Below are positions 26,538 to 36,815 of a DNA stretch of 64,000 nt, piece by piece. The notes beneath the pieces are model-generated. The model made no database searches. It saw only the letters and a list, made by a program, of their open reading frames with translations, and was not told the DNA's origin. This stretch comes from Cognataquiflexum nitidum (GTDB taxonomy: Bacteria; Bacteroidota; Bacteroidia; Cytophagales; Cyclobacteriaceae), in the NCBI RefSeq assembly GCF_022538055.1, contig NZ_JAKZAM010000011.1, forward strand, positions 87,901 through 151,900, in the 5' to 3' direction. A program made the position numbers and the translations under genes. Position 1 is the first letter of the stretch, and each line of letters begins with the position of its first letter.

Positions 26538-27443
26538 ATGGTAAATATCCTCCTCATTGTTGTTTTTTTGCTTTTGGGCTTTTTTTTGCAGCGGTTCAAA
26601 TTTGTTCCTGCAAATACATCCAAGTACCTGAACAATTACCTTATTTACGTGGTCCTTCCCGCTTTGGCATTGCGGTATTTACCCCAAATCAAACTTCGGA
26701 CAGAATTATTCCTGCCGGTAGCTGCCGCATGGATTGGATTTGGGCTTTCTTGGTTGATTTTTGGGACACTTGGCAAAAAGTATGGTTGGGGAAATTCCAT
26801 CACAGGTTGCTTGGTCATTACCGCAGGTTTGGCCAATACCTCCTTTGTGGGAATCCCTATCATGCAGGCTCTCTATGGTGAAGAAGCTGTCATAATTGCT
26901 TTGCTGATAGATCAGGCCGGGTCATTCATTATTGTCAGCAGCGTGGCAGTCATCGTGGCATCGATTTACAGTGTCGGCAAAAAAAGGAAGAGAGACATCA
27001 CCAGAAAAATTCTCACATTCCCACCCTTTTTGTTCTTTTTGATCGCCTTTGGGCTTAATTTTTATGGCCTTGAGATCGGTGGAAGATTTGAGGCATTATT
27101 GCAGGTCATTACAGCTACTTTGACTCCTGTGGCCTTGACCTCTGTAGGACTGCAAGTAAAAGTGGACTTTGCCGCATTGAAGTCAAAGTTTCTCTGGTAT
27201 GGGCTAAGCTACAAACTCCTCTTGATTCCTTTGGTAATTTTGCTCCTATTCAAGTATGTGTTCCAATTGGAAGGTTTGATCCTGCAGGTATCCGTCATGG
27301 AGGCTGCCATGGCTCCGATGATTACGGGCTCGATCATTGCCATCACCCACGACCTCGAACCAAAGCTCGCCTCCCTGCTCGTTGGAATAGGGATTCCGCT
27401 TTCTTTTTTCACTTTGGCTATCTGGTATTTTATTTTGTCTTAG
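26538..27443 (+). CDS. AEC-family transporter (auxin efflux carrier-like permease)
   Basis: A 301-residue protein with about ten membrane helices and the two-fold inverted arrangement typical of AEC permeases. The NLLIYVVLPALALR region and TAGLANTSFVGIPIMQALYG (in the first helices) match the family's conserved LANTSFVGIP stretch. Bacterial AEC members export organic acids such as malate or malonate; substrate unknown. Monocistronic, followed by a 339-nt repeat-bearing gap. Confidence 0.85.
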   Translation: MVNILLIVVFLLLGFFLQRFKFVPANTSKYLNNYLIYVVLPALALRYLPQIKLRTELFLPVAAAWIGFGLSWLIFGTLGKKYGWGNSITGCLVITAGLANTSFVGIPIMQALYGEEAVIIALLIDQAGSFIIVSSVAVIVASIYSVGKKRKRDITRKILTFPPFLFFLIAFGLNFYGLEIGGRFEALLQVITATLTPVALTSVGLQVKVDFAALKSKFLWYGLSYKLLLIPLVILLLFKYVFQLEGLILQVSVMEAAMAPMITGSIIAITHDLEPKLASLLVGIGIPLSFFTLAIWYFILS

Positions 27444-27782
27444 TAGCTGACAATTAACCAATAACGTTTAATGCTGCTGTGGTAGGTTTCGGAATTGCCC
27501 AACTAAAGGCGTGTGCATCATATTCCGTACCCAAAGGCACGGAAATCCACTGAAATTTTTTCTACCAATATTTTGCCCCTAAAGGGTCAGTTATTTCAAC
27601 CAAATAATACCTAAAATCACTTTCAATCAGTAGGATTAATTAATAGAAGCAAAAATCTAAGCTTCTATTCTAAATTGTGAATGGTGGGTTAACCAATTAA
27701 ACAAATAACCTTATAACCAATAACCAAATACTTGTACTGAGCGCAGTTGAAGTAACCAATTAACCAATAACCAAATCCCCAA
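27444..27782. repeat. Intergenic repeats with CTTGTACTGAGCGCAGTTGA motif
   Basis: 27731-27754 reads CTTGTACTGAGCGCAGTTGA followed by AGTA, another CTGAG-type palindrome-like word. It is flanked on both sides by near-copies of AACCAATAACCAAAT (27713-27728 and 27762-27776). Earlier in the gap is TTTGCCCCTAAAGGG. No gene is seen. Confidence 0.6.
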
Positions 27783-30767
27783 TTAATCCAACTTCGTCGA
27801 ATCCGGCTTGGCTGGTTTTGGTTTCAACAATCCCCTCAGGACTTTTTTGGCTTCGTCCACAGCTTTGGTTTTTGTCTCCTCTATTTTCTTATCAGCTTCT
27901 TTTTTGACGCTGTCTTGAAGTATTTCTGCTTTGAGTTTCAGTTCTCTTTTTAGACTGTCCTCTGCCGCTTTAAACTGCTCTGCGACTTCCTGTTGGATAA
28001 TTGCGGTTTCATTACTTACCCTTGATCTTAGCGCTGTTGCCAAAAGGTTTTCAATGCTGTTGCCACCGGCCAAACCAATTTTAGGTGCATTGTAAGTACC
28101 ACCCAGACTGATGGCTAGAGGAATAATCGTAGATGTGCTTACCTCATTTCCTGAAATGGCAGCAAGAAGGGCGTTGGCCTGTGCTCCGAATTTTCCGGCA
28201 GGAACCTGCATATTGATCAGGTATCTGATCGTTCCATCAAATCCTGTACTGCCTTGGATATTCGCCTGGTAATCCCACAACTTCACATCAAACGGCTTTA
28301 CGTCCAGGACGCCATTATTGATATCGATTGGAATAGAAAGGTTTTTGAATTGGATCGTATTGGTATCATTCAGCTTGGTAAGGCTTGTTATCCCTTGGAT
28401 GATCGGACTGTCTTTCAAGGCGGCTTCCGCGATTTTCAGCAACCCTCTTCCATCCAGAGAAGAAAGAATCGGCATCATATCCTGTCCCAATTTTCCTGAA
28501 AAAGCCAAAGTGGAGTTGAAATTTCCGGTCAGATGCTGGGCAATCGGAGCAAAAGCCTTGATGGTATTGAAGGATTGGAAGGCCTGGGGAATACTGAGGT
28601 TCGCAAGGTTGAGGTTAAAATCAAACTTGGGTTCTGCCAAGTCGGTCGGATCGTAGGAACCGTTTAGTGTCATTTGACCACCCAATGTACGCATCGATGC
28701 ATCAGAAAAACTCAGCACACCATTTCTCAGCAACATATTTCCTTTGACTTCTTTCAAAGTGAGGTTGTCATATAAAACCTCCGATGCAGCGACTGACATG
28801 GAGAAGTCTATGTTTTTTGGCAACTCAATCACAGTCAATGCAGCTGTATCGGCTGTAGTCGATTCTGTCATCCATTCATTAACGTTGAATTTGCTTGAAG
28901 TCAGGCTAAGTTGTCCTTTCAGGGTTTCATTTTCATTGAGAAAATAATTCATATAGTTGGAAAGGAATCCTGTGGCCTGAAGTGGACTTTGACCCACTTG
29001 GGAATCAAACTGGGTTAAGGTAATGCGGTCCGGAGAAAAATCCGCATAGGCCTGATTGACCTTAATGCCTTGCGGAATATCGGCAGAGGAAAAGGCGAAG
29101 CTGCTCACACCCACATTTCCACCTGTATTCAATTTGTCGTATCGTCCTTCCTCCACGTCTTTGTAGGAACCTTTGGTTTGGATGTCAGCCTGAATTTTTC
29201 CTTCCATTTTCATTCCTTCCATTGGGAAAATGGCCAATATCTTACCCAAATCCACGGTTCCATTGAGGGCTCCGTCCCAATTGAGCAGGGCAAAGTCATT
29301 GATCTTCATGCGGCCATTGATCGATTCATCTTCCAAGACAAATCCAAATTGGCTTAGGTCTACAATAAAGTCATTCATTTTTCCGGTATTGTTCTGAACC
29401 GAAGCTGAAATGTTCAATTTGTCTATCGGCGCAGGGTAATCAGCACTTTTGATGTAGGCATTGCTGAGCAATAATTTGGCATCGATGTTTGGGATCATCT
29501 GAGCAACTGAATCATATTTTCCTTTGGCCTGTGCATTGACATCCAATAATCCTTTCAGGGTCATTCCCTCGATTGGGAAAATAGAGGTCAGTTCCTCCAG
29601 ATTCAGTTTTCCGATCAAAGCTCCGTCCATTTCATAACTCGTAAGGTTTGCCAAAAAGAAACGCCCGGAAATCGGATTGCTTCCAAAATCAAGGTTGAAT
29701 GTAGGAATGTTGATAATGGTATTGTCCAGGTTGTCGGTTTCGTTTTTGACTTGCATTTCGATGTTTACATTACTCACGGGACGGGGAAGATCCGGATATT
29801 GGAACATCCCGTTTGCTACATTCAGCGATACATCAAAGGCTGGAAAACTGGTTTCATTGTAAATGCCTTTTACAAACCCTTGAAAATCCATGGTACCGGA
29901 GGTTTTCAAATCAGCAAAACTCTCCGTGTAGATACCCGGAACCAAAGACAGGATGCTTCTGAAAGTATTGTCCTTGCCGCCAAAGGCTAGGTCAATTTCA
30001 ATGTCATCCGCAGGCATGGCAATGAATCCCTTCATATCAAAAAGAAAGTCATTGAGGGCAAATTCCCCTTCGCCAAAGGCAAACTTCATATTAGCCATGT
30101 CAATATTCATGGTGGTTTCTCCCTTGAACTGCTTGTTGGTAAGGTAGTCGGTCCCCTCATAGGCAATATCCGCGATCAAAGCTTCCATTTTAATTGGCAA
30201 ATCATAGACATCAGCAGTGAAATCACCGCTTCCTTCGAGGTTGATATTTCCCAAAGCCATGAAATATTGTAGGGATCTGTCATCATAGATCAGGTCAAAA
30301 TCCTTGACCTGAATCAGATCAACAGCAATCTGAAAATTACTTTCTGTAACCGTATCTTCCTCAGAAGGATAAGTGATGTCATAGTTGGCCGTGCCATCTT
30401 CCAAAACCTTTACATACATGCTGCCGCCATCCAAATGAATTCCTGTGAGTGTAGGAATATCTCCAAACAATACCGACTTCAGATTGAAATCCACTTGGAG
30501 TTTGTCCATATGCACCAAAGTGTCCCCCCGGAAAGGTTCATTGCCGACAATTCCAAATTGCGCTACAGTAGCAGATATGTGTGGGAATCTTTTGAAAATG
30601 CTCAGGCTAACATTGTTGATGTCATAATAAACCTGCGCGTTGACCGAGGAGGCGATTTCTTTATCGATACGTTCTAAGATTTTTCCTTTAAAAACAAAAG
30701 GCAAAGCAAGGAGAGAAACAAGTAAAAAAATAAAAATACCGAGTAGGATGAGCAATGTCTTTTTCAT
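27783..30767 (-). CDS. AsmA-family envelope protein
   Basis: A 994-residue protein with one N-terminal membrane helix (LLILLGIFIFLLVSLLALPF) and a long periplasmic part made of beta-rich repeats. The N-terminal region (VSLSIFKRFPHISATV) and repeated GxFxLxN segments match AsmA/TamB-type proteins, and an AsmA_2-like C-terminal region ends in a charged coiled coil (about 940-985, EEVAEQFKAAEDSLKRELK). Family members are thought to bridge the membranes for lipid transport. The size is within the range seen in Bacteroidota. It is separated by 75 nt from suhB and may be read from the same promoter. Confidence 0.85.
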   Translation of the reverse strand: MKKTLLILLGIFIFLLVSLLALPFVFKGKILERIDKEIASSVNAQVYYDINNVSLSIFKRFPHISATVAQFGIVGNEPFRGDTLVHMDKLQVDFNLKSVLFGDIPTLTGIHLDGGSMYVKVLEDGTANYDITYPSEEDTVTESNFQIAVDLIQVKDFDLIYDDRSLQYFMALGNINLEGSGDFTADVYDLPIKMEALIADIAYEGTDYLTNKQFKGETTMNIDMANMKFAFGEGEFALNDFLFDMKGFIAMPADDIEIDLAFGGKDNTFRSILSLVPGIYTESFADLKTSGTMDFQGFVKGIYNETSFPAFDVSLNVANGMFQYPDLPRPVSNVNIEMQVKNETDNLDNTIINIPTFNLDFGSNPISGRFFLANLTSYEMDGALIGKLNLEELTSIFPIEGMTLKGLLDVNAQAKGKYDSVAQMIPNIDAKLLLSNAYIKSADYPAPIDKLNISASVQNNTGKMNDFIVDLSQFGFVLEDESINGRMKINDFALLNWDGALNGTVDLGKILAIFPMEGMKMEGKIQADIQTKGSYKDVEEGRYDKLNTGGNVGVSSFAFSSADIPQGIKVNQAYADFSPDRITLTQFDSQVGQSPLQATGFLSNYMNYFLNENETLKGQLSLTSSKFNVNEWMTESTTADTAALTVIELPKNIDFSMSVAASEVLYDNLTLKEVKGNMLLRNGVLSFSDASMRTLGGQMTLNGSYDPTDLAEPKFDFNLNLANLSIPQAFQSFNTIKAFAPIAQHLTGNFNSTLAFSGKLGQDMMPILSSLDGRGLLKIAEAALKDSPIIQGITSLTKLNDTNTIQFKNLSIPIDINNGVLDVKPFDVKLWDYQANIQGSTGFDGTIRYLINMQVPAGKFGAQANALLAAISGNEVSTSTIIPLAISLGGTYNAPKIGLAGGNSIENLLATALRSRVSNETAIIQQEVAEQFKAAEDSLKRELKLKAEILQDSVKKEADKKIEETKTKAVDEAKKVLRGLLKPKPAKPDSTKLD

Positions 30768-30842
30768 AATAGATTGTATTAAGGCAATCTTAATAACGGT
30801 GGAGGATGTATTTTGGATTCCTTTTGAAAGGTTCCAATTTTT

Positions 30843-31640
30843 CTACTTCTTCCAGATTTTTTGGATATCTCTGCCGAGTTCGTCGTGGACTAGTCCATTG
30901 GTAGCTACAATTTTCTTACCAAAAAGGAAATCATCCCCCATCTCAAAGTCAGAAACCCTTCCTCCGGCCTCCTGGATGATAATGATTCCTGCTGCTACAT
31001 CGTAAGGCTTAAGGTCATATTCAAAAAATCCGTCGAACCTGCCACAAGCCACATAACACAAGTCCACAGCGGCACTTCCCATGCGTCTCAATCCGTGACA
31101 TTTTTCCATCAAGAGCCTCAATACTGCCAGGTAATTATCTATTTCACCAAAGGCACTGTATGGAAAACCGGTACCGATCAAACTACCTCCCAAGGTTTTT
31201 GCAGGGCTGACACTGATTTTCTTTCCATTACAATATGCCCCGTTTCCTTTGAATGCCGAAAAGCATTCGTCGAGGTTAATCTCATAAACCACACCGAGAA
31301 CAACCTCTTTTTTATACTTGAGACCTATACTTACTGAAAAAACAGGGAGGCCATGGATAAAATTTGTGGTCCCATCCAAAGGGTCGATGATCCAGGTATA
31401 TTCTTTTCCGTCTGTTGACCCGGTTCCTTCCTCTGTGATAAAATCCGCATCAGGCAAAATCCGGCTGAGTCGGTCAACAATAATTTTTTCGGCCTCTTTA
31501 TCCACGTAAGATACAAGGTCGTTCAGCCCTTTTTGCTCGACTTTATTGAGGTCAAAGGATTGTCTTTCTTTGCGGATAAATGCACCGGCTTCCTTGGCGA
31601 CTTTTTCTGTTTGTTCGAGTATTGGCAATAGATCTATCAT
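30843..31640 (-). CDS. suhB: Inositol monophosphatase family protein
   Basis: A 265-residue Mg-dependent phosphatase. Metal-binding motif 1 is seen in the form FITEEGTGSTDGKEYTWIID (about residue 65-88), followed by PLDGTTNF, and motif 2 as DVAAGIIIIQEAGG. It dephosphorylates inositol 1-phosphate or related substrates; some relatives also act in RNA processing. Length is typical. It lies between rsmI and the AsmA-like gene, reading in the same direction. Confidence 0.92.
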   Translation of the reverse strand: MIDLLPILEQTEKVAKEAGAFIRKERQSFDLNKVEQKGLNDLVSYVDKEAEKIIVDRLSRILPDADFITEEGTGSTDGKEYTWIIDPLDGTTNFIHGLPVFSVSIGLKYKKEVVLGVVYEINLDECFSAFKGNGAYCNGKKISVSPAKTLGGSLIGTGFPYSAFGEIDNYLAVLRLLMEKCHGLRRMGSAAVDLCYVACGRFDGFFEYDLKPYDVAAGIIIIQEAGGRVSDFEMGDDFLFGKKIVATNGLVHDELGRDIQKIWKK

Positions 31641-31808
31641 GGCTGCGAGATTTTAGGAGTTGGGGTTTTTATACATGAAATTGTTCAAAGTGGTCATGGA
31701 TTGAAAATCCGGGCAAATATGTTTCGGCAATTTTTAATTCAAAACAATTGGGAAAAAAGTCTGGTAAAGGAAATTGTCTTCCCCCGATTTGTTGGAAGCT
31801 AAATTTGT

Positions 31809-32492
31809 TTATTTCCCTTGAACGACGAGCACGATTTCACCTTTAATCGGATGCTCTTTGTAGTAGGCGACAAGTTCCTGAAGGGTTCCTCTTACGTTTT
31901 CCTCATAGATCTTAGTAAGCTCCCTTGATACGCTTGCCATCCTGTCTGGACCAAATGCTTCGGCAAACTGCTCCAAGGTCTTCATCAGGCGGTGAGGAGA
32001 TTCGTAGAATATCATGGTGCGGGATTCTTCCAGCAAAGATTCTATCCTTGTTTTCCTTCCTTTTTTGTGGGGAAGAAAGCCTTCAAAGGTAAACCTGTCG
32101 TTTGGAAGCCCTGAGTTGACCAATGCGGGCACAAAAGCCGTGGCGCCGGGAAGACAGTTGACTTCAAGCCCTGCGTCCTTAGCCGCCCTTACAAGAAGGA
32201 ATCCGGGATCTGAGATCCCCGGCGTCCCGGCGTCACTGACCAAGGCAAGTACTTCACCACGCCTCATCCTGTCGACTAATTTTTCAACTGCTTTATGTTC
32301 GTTGAAAATATGGTAACTCTGAAGTGGACGGTTGATTTCAAGGTGCTTCAATAACTTTCCGGTGGTACGGGTATCTTCAGCCAAAATCACATCAACTGAT
32401 TTCAATACTTCAATGGCTCTGAGCGTGATATCTTTCAGGTTGCCGATAGGCGTAGGAACCAGAAAAAGGCTAATCGTCTTTTCTTCTGACAT
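31809..32492 (-). CDS. rsmI: 16S rRNA (cytidine1402-2'-O)-methyltransferase
   Basis: A 227-residue protein of the tetrapyrrole-methylase fold: LFLVPTPIGNLKDITLRA at the N-terminus, EDTRTTGKLLKHL, and the SDAGTPGISDPGFLLV loop that binds SAM. It methylates the ribose of C1402 in 16S rRNA. Its ATG lies one base after the stop of the pterin dehydratase gene, so the two are read together. Confidence 0.93.
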   Translation of the reverse strand: MSEEKTISLFLVPTPIGNLKDITLRAIEVLKSVDVILAEDTRTTGKLLKHLEINRPLQSYHIFNEHKAVEKLVDRMRRGEVLALVSDAGTPGISDPGFLLVRAAKDAGLEVNCLPGATAFVPALVNSGLPNDRFTFEGFLPHKKGRKTRIESLLEESRTMIFYESPHRLMKTLEQFAEAFGPDRMASVSRELTKIYEENVRGTLQELVAYYKEHPIKGEIVLVVQGK

Positions 32493-32493
32493 G

Positions 32494-32721
32494 TTAAATC
32501 TTGTCTATGGCCTTGGCGAGTTTGTGGTCCTTGTCGGTAACAATATTTCCGGAGTCATGGGTATTGAGTTCTATGGTGACGGTATTGTAGACATTGCTCC
32601 AATTGGGATGGTGGTTTTGCGCTTCAGCAATAAAGGCCACTCTTGTCATAAAGGCAAAAGCTTCCTGAAAATCTTTGAATTTGAAAGTTTTGCTCAGACA
32701 GTTGTTTTTTTCGGTCCACAT
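32494..32721 (-). CDS. 4a-hydroxytetrahydrobiopterin dehydratase (PCD/PhhB family)
   Basis: A 75-residue protein with the family core motif [20 protein letters not shown] and [12 protein letters not shown], in which the paired His and the Trp and Asp form the active site. It dehydrates 4a-hydroxy-tetrahydropterin. No aromatic amino acid hydroxylase is in this window, so its partner is elsewhere or the role is another one. It lies 12 nt after the DUF493 gene. Confidence 0.9.
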   Translation of the reverse strand: MWTEKNNCLSKTFKFKDFQEAFAFMTRVAFIAEAQNHHPNWSNVYNTVTIELNTHDSGNIVTDKDHKLAKAIDKI

Positions 32722-32733
32722 GGTTTGGATGGT

Positions 32734-33000
32734 TTAAAGTGATATTACGCCTTCGATCTTCGAAGCCTTTTCATAAATGTCCAAAATTGAATCGCTGTTA
32801 GGCATCATGGCTTTGATGGTAGCCGAGACATAGGTTCCTTTGGAGGAATGTTTTAAGGTCATTTTATTGTTAGGCAATAATGCAGCCACTTGTGATTCGC
32901 TGCCATTGGGGACGATAAATTTGAACATATACAATGTAGGGAAAATGGTCTGCGCTTCAAGTTTGTCTTTGAAAGCCTGCCTGTCAAATGTGTCTTTCAT
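32734..33000 (-). CDS. DUF493 (YbeD-like) family protein
   Basis: An 88-residue protein with FPTLYMFKFIVPNGSES and SSKGTYVSATIKAMMPNSD, the pattern of the DUF493 regulatory fold related to ACT domains. No function is known beyond a proposed allosteric role in lipoate-linked contexts. First gene of the DUF493 - pterin dehydratase - rsmI group. A strong terminator lies 60 nt upstream. Confidence 0.88.
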   Translation of the reverse strand: MKDTFDRQAFKDKLEAQTIFPTLYMFKFIVPNGSESQVAALLPNNKMTLKHSSKGTYVSATIKAMMPNSDSILDIYEKASKIEGVISL

Positions 33001-33060
33001 CTTTCACGAATTTAAGGGATTAACACCACACAATAAAAATAAAATCCTTGTTCATAAAAA

Positions 33061-33090
33061 AACCCGTGGGAAGTCCCACGGGTTTTGTTT
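33061..33090 (-). terminator. Terminator after the ppiD-like gene
   Basis: AACCCGTGGG / CCCACGGGTT form a 10-bp stem with loop AAGT, flanked by A (upstream) and T runs. It sits just past the ppiD-like stop on the - strand and separates it from the DUF493 gene. Confidence 0.85.
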
Positions 33091-33109
33091 TTGATTTCTG
33101 ATTGATGGA

Positions 33110-35221
33110 TCAGAAAAATTTATATCTGTAATCTTTTACATCAGCAAGGTCTTCCAATGCCATCATAATCATATAGGCAGTTCTCTGAGAAGCATTCAAT
33201 GTCAATTGGCTCTGATATGAGTTGTAGCTTGCAATATCCGCGGCAGGTGTCAAAGTATTCAGCTTAATTACTATGATACCCACATCTTCATGAATTGGCT
33301 TGCTGACATCACCAGGATTTTTTAGACCAAAAGTAGCACCTATTGCTTTTGGAGCGTATCCTACACCCGGAAGCACTGATGCATTCATTCTCAAGTCAGG
33401 AGATTTGTCCAAAGACGCTTCATTTGGAAACACTGACTGCATTTCTTCCAAAGTGGTTTTTCCGGCAAGTTTTCCTTTGATGATTTCAGCTTTCTTATCG
33501 TTCCTTACCTGTACCAATACCTGCTGTCTTACTTGATCCAAAGAAGCAGTTCCTTCTTCATATTTCTTTTTAAGATTGGCAACGATATAGGCATTGTCTA
33601 ATTCAAATACAGTGGAAACTGCTCCTTCTGAAGCTTCATTGAAAGCCCATCTTATAACTTCTCTTGCATTCAGAAGATTATTGAGGGTCCTTCCAAAAGC
33701 GTCTACATTGTTGGCCTGAATGATCCTGTATCCATCTTTCTCAGCATTAGTGGTAAACTCAGCGGCATTACCTGAAGTAGAGGCAAACAAATCCGCTTTT
33801 CTGAAGACATCATTCCTAGTCACGTCACTTGGACCCAATTCCAACTCGATAGTAGCTATTTTGTAAGAAGTTGATTTTGGCAATTCGGTGATAGAAATAA
33901 TATGGTAACCGAATTCGGTTTCAATAATTCTATTGATCAACCCTGTTGTTTTGGCAGCAAAGGAGACGTCTGCAAAAGCATCCACAAAGTCTGCTTTGGC
34001 AAACCAACCTAGGTCACCACCCCTTTGGGCAGTACCATCCTGTCCATATTGGGCAGCGGCAGTGGCAAAGTCGAGGCCGTTTTGAATTTCTTTTAAAACG
34101 TTTTCTGCATTTTGTCTTACTTCTGCTTTGGCATCATCCGACATGTCCTGAGCGCCAAATAGAATATGAGCTGCTCTCATTCTTGGAGTTCCGTCAAATT
34201 TTGAAGTCACCTTGTGGGTGATATAAGAAGACCTGTTGGTCAAGAATGGACCATATGTCTCACCTACCTGAACATCGTCCACATTGGAAGTAAGGGTGTT
34301 GGGCAATTCTTCGCCCGGGGCTATTACTATAAAGGGATTTTGTCCATCTGAGTTACGGAGAGCAAAAGCAGAATCAGCATCAGAAGTTCGGAGTTCTTCT
34401 GTCAATCTTTTTATCTCTGCGATCACTGCAGCAGAATCTTCAGAACTTGGAGTAAGCTCAAAACTCACATATTCCAAGTCCGCTGCATTCTTGACCTTGA
34501 ATTTCTCAGGATATTTGGAAATGTAAGCCTTAAGTTCACTGTCAGAAACACTCACTGCTGAGTCTGATACAGCATAGAAAGGAATAAATAAATGATCGAC
34601 ATCTGCAATGCTGTTTGCCATCCTGTGTTCCAATTTTCCTTCTTTGGAATTGGCATACTCAGAGGTGGAAAGCAAATTGTCATACTTGATTCTCAATCTT
34701 CCTTTGGCAAACATTTTTTCCTGCTGTTCCCAAAATGCCACCTGCTCAGGGCCTGCAGTCTCCAAGGACTGTAAAAACGAGATCAACTGTGACCTGTCAA
34801 ATTCCCCGGTCACAGGATTGGTCAATTGCTGTCTCAATTCGGCAATGATATTTTTACCCTGTACCATATCTACCAATTCGGCATCTGAGATGGTAAGACC
34901 CAAGGCTTCATATTGCTCAGCAAAAACTTTATCGACAATCAATGCCTGCCAGGCCTGCTCACGCAAGGTGCTCATTTCATTTTCGGAGGGAGTTCTTCCT
35001 GTATTTTGTTGGAAAGAAATTTTGATCTCTTCGATCTTTCGGATGTATTCCTCATAGGAAACGTCTTCACCTGCAATCTCTCCCACATTGTTTGCGCTAC
35101 TACCCAATAGGGTAGAATTAGGGCCCAATAGATCCCCTCCAACGAGGAAAAATATCAATCCAACTGCTATAACACCGATTGCAAGACCTGTTCTTTGTCT
35201 GATTTTTTTAATTAAAGCCAT
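33110..35221 (-). CDS. PpiD-type peptidyl-prolyl isomerase/chaperone
   Basis: A 703-residue protein. One N-terminal membrane helix (LAIGVIAVGLIFFLVGG) is followed by a SurA-N-like domain (about 35-200), a parvulin PPIase domain around MRAAHILFGAQ, with ARYGQ-like GTAQRGGDLGWF (about 345-445), and a long C-terminal extension. It faces the periplasm and assists folding of outer-membrane or secreted proteins. It is the last gene of the envelope block that starts at coaX. Confidence 0.88.
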   Translation of the reverse strand: MALIKKIRQRTGLAIGVIAVGLIFFLVGGDLLGPNSTLLGSSANNVGEIAGEDVSYEEYIRKIEEIKISFQQNTGRTPSENEMSTLREQAWQALIVDKVFAEQYEALGLTISDAELVDMVQGKNIIAELRQQLTNPVTGEFDRSQLISFLQSLETAGPEQVAFWEQQEKMFAKGRLRIKYDNLLSTSEYANSKEGKLEHRMANSIADVDHLFIPFYAVSDSAVSVSDSELKAYISKYPEKFKVKNAADLEYVSFELTPSSEDSAAVIAEIKRLTEELRTSDADSAFALRNSDGQNPFIVIAPGEELPNTLTSNVDDVQVGETYGPFLTNRSSYITHKVTSKFDGTPRMRAAHILFGAQDMSDDAKAEVRQNAENVLKEIQNGLDFATAAAQYGQDGTAQRGGDLGWFAKADFVDAFADVSFAAKTTGLINRIIETEFGYHIISITELPKSTSYKIATIELELGPSDVTRNDVFRKADLFASTSGNAAEFTTNAEKDGYRIIQANNVDAFGRTLNNLLNAREVIRWAFNEASEGAVSTVFELDNAYIVANLKKKYEEGTASLDQVRQQVLVQVRNDKKAEIIKGKLAGKTTLEEMQSVFPNEASLDKSPDLRMNASVLPGVGYAPKAIGATFGLKNPGDVSKPIHEDVGIIVIKLNTLTPAADIASYNSYQSQLTLNASQRTAYMIMMALEDLADVKDYRYKFF

Positions 35222-35294
35222 TCTCCTGTTTTTTGAAGTGCCGCAAAATAATTCAATCTACCTGTAAATTCAAAATAATATCACTGTCAATAAA

Positions 35295-36596
35295 TTACTT
35301 ATTGGATTCCGACCCCTGATGTATCTTCACTTTTACCGTTTCTATCCTATGGTCTAGTTTTGAAACTATGCTGAAAGTATATGATTCAAAGGTAATGGAC
35401 TCACCTTTTTGAGGAATATCCTCTGTCAGAGAAAGGATAAATCCCGCCAAAGTTTCGAAATCTCCATAGGGAAGATCCCAACCATATTTTTCATTTAAAT
35501 AATCAATTTCATGCCGGGCACTCAATAAATACTCATGGTCGGAGAGTTTTTGCTCAATCAGATCGTCCTGATCATACTCATCCTGTATCTCTCCGAAGAT
35601 TTCTTCTATGATATCTTCCATGCTGACAATACCACTCGTTCCTCCAAATTCATCTACGACCAAGGCCAAGCTTTTTCTTTCTTTGATAAACTGGATCAGA
35701 AGCTCATTGGCCAATGCTGATTCCGGCACGATGATGATCGGCGTCAGGATATCGGATATTTTTTTTGGCTTCTTAAACATTTCCAATTGGTGGCAATATC
35801 CGATCGCGTCGTCTATCGATTCCTTGTAAACGATGATCTTTGAATGACCGCTTTCTGCAAAAACCTGCTTGAGTTCGTCCATAGAGTCCTCTATGTCTAC
35901 TGCAACGATATCCGTCCTGGGGACCATACATTCCCTCACCCGGATGGTTTTGAATTCTATGGCATTGTCAAAAATCTTGGCATCAAGGTCAACTTTCACA
36001 TCTTGCCCGCTGTGATGGAGGCTGTTTTTGATAAAGCTATTCAAATCCGTCACTTTAAACACAGGCTTGTCCTCGTTGTATTCAAGACGTAAAACTTTGG
36101 TGATAAACAACTTTGACATTCCGACAATCAGCCAAACCAAAGGATACATCAGAAAATAGATCAGCTTGAATGGAAGAGAAAAGAATGAAAGCAAGGAATT
36201 GGGGTTGAGCATAAATATACTCTTGGGAAGAAACTCCCCTGTGATCAAAACAATAATGGTCGACAAAATGGTCTGTATGATCAGCACATATGCTTGGCTG
36301 TTAAAGTTTGCAGGAAGCAGCTTTTCAAGCCATGTTTCGATCCAAGGCTCCAACAAATAGGCCATAAAAATACCATACAATACCAAGGCTATTGTATTTC
36401 CAATAAGCGTTGTCCCAATAAACTGTCCTGGTTTTTTGATAAAACTAGAAAGGATTTTGCCAGAAACTGAACCTTGTTTGTTTTGAAGTTCTATCTGTAG
36501 CTTATTGGCAGATACAAAAGCCATTTCCATTCCTGAAAAAAACGCAGAAAAAAGCAAGGTGATGGCGACGTAAATAAGGTATTCTGATTCTATCAT
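35295..36596 (-). CDS. CorC/HlyC-type membrane protein (DUF21, CBS pair, CorC-HlyC)
   Basis: A 433-residue protein with DUF21 (about 1-190, four membrane helices), tandem CBS domains (about 210-330, starting at ECMVPRTDIVAVD) and a C-terminal CorC-HlyC domain (about 345-430). The CBS region contains LALVVDEFGGTSGIVSMED. Related proteins are implicated in Mg or divalent-cation handling; some are called hemolysins, without evidence of lysis here. It overlaps the upstream small gene by 4 nt (ATGA). Confidence 0.9.
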   Translation of the reverse strand: MIESEYLIYVAITLLFSAFFSGMEMAFVSANKLQIELQNKQGSVSGKILSSFIKKPGQFIGTTLIGNTIALVLYGIFMAYLLEPWIETWLEKLLPANFNSQAYVLIIQTILSTIIVLITGEFLPKSIFMLNPNSLLSFFSLPFKLIYFLMYPLVWLIVGMSKLFITKVLRLEYNEDKPVFKVTDLNSFIKNSLHHSGQDVKVDLDAKIFDNAIEFKTIRVRECMVPRTDIVAVDIEDSMDELKQVFAESGHSKIIVYKESIDDAIGYCHQLEMFKKPKKISDILTPIIIVPESALANELLIQFIKERKSLALVVDEFGGTSGIVSMEDIIEEIFGEIQDEYDQDDLIEQKLSDHEYLLSARHEIDYLNEKYGWDLPYGDFETLAGFILSLTEDIPQKGESITFESYTFSIVSKLDHRIETVKVKIHQGSESNK

Positions 36597-36814
36597 TTGG
36601 ATTTACGGCTTTTAACTTTTTTTATTGGATCTTGCTTTGATACTTCTGATTTAAGGGAAGCTTCATTTTTCCTATACCTATACCAAAAGAGCAATGCCAC
36701 TGCAAACATAAAAACAGGATATGAACTGATCAAACCTGATGTGATGGTAAGATGCGTGCCGATAATCGCCAAGGCTGCCGAGAGTGACAATATAAGGAAG
36801 TCAGGTAATTTCAT
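36593..36814 (-). CDS. Small two-helix membrane protein between lptC and corC-like genes
   Basis: A 73-residue protein with two membrane helices (about 5-27 and 32-47) and a basic C-terminal tail rich in Lys (KKVKSRKSK). It matches no named family I recognise. It starts one base after the lptC stop and overlaps the corC-like start by 4 nt, so it is tightly held in the operon. Its place next to lptC suggests a role in envelope assembly; unknown. Confidence 0.65.
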   Translation of the reverse strand: MKLPDFLILSLSAALAIIGTHLTITSGLISSYPVFMFAVALLFWYRYRKNEASLKSEVSKQDPIKKVKSRKSK

Positions 36815-36815
36815 T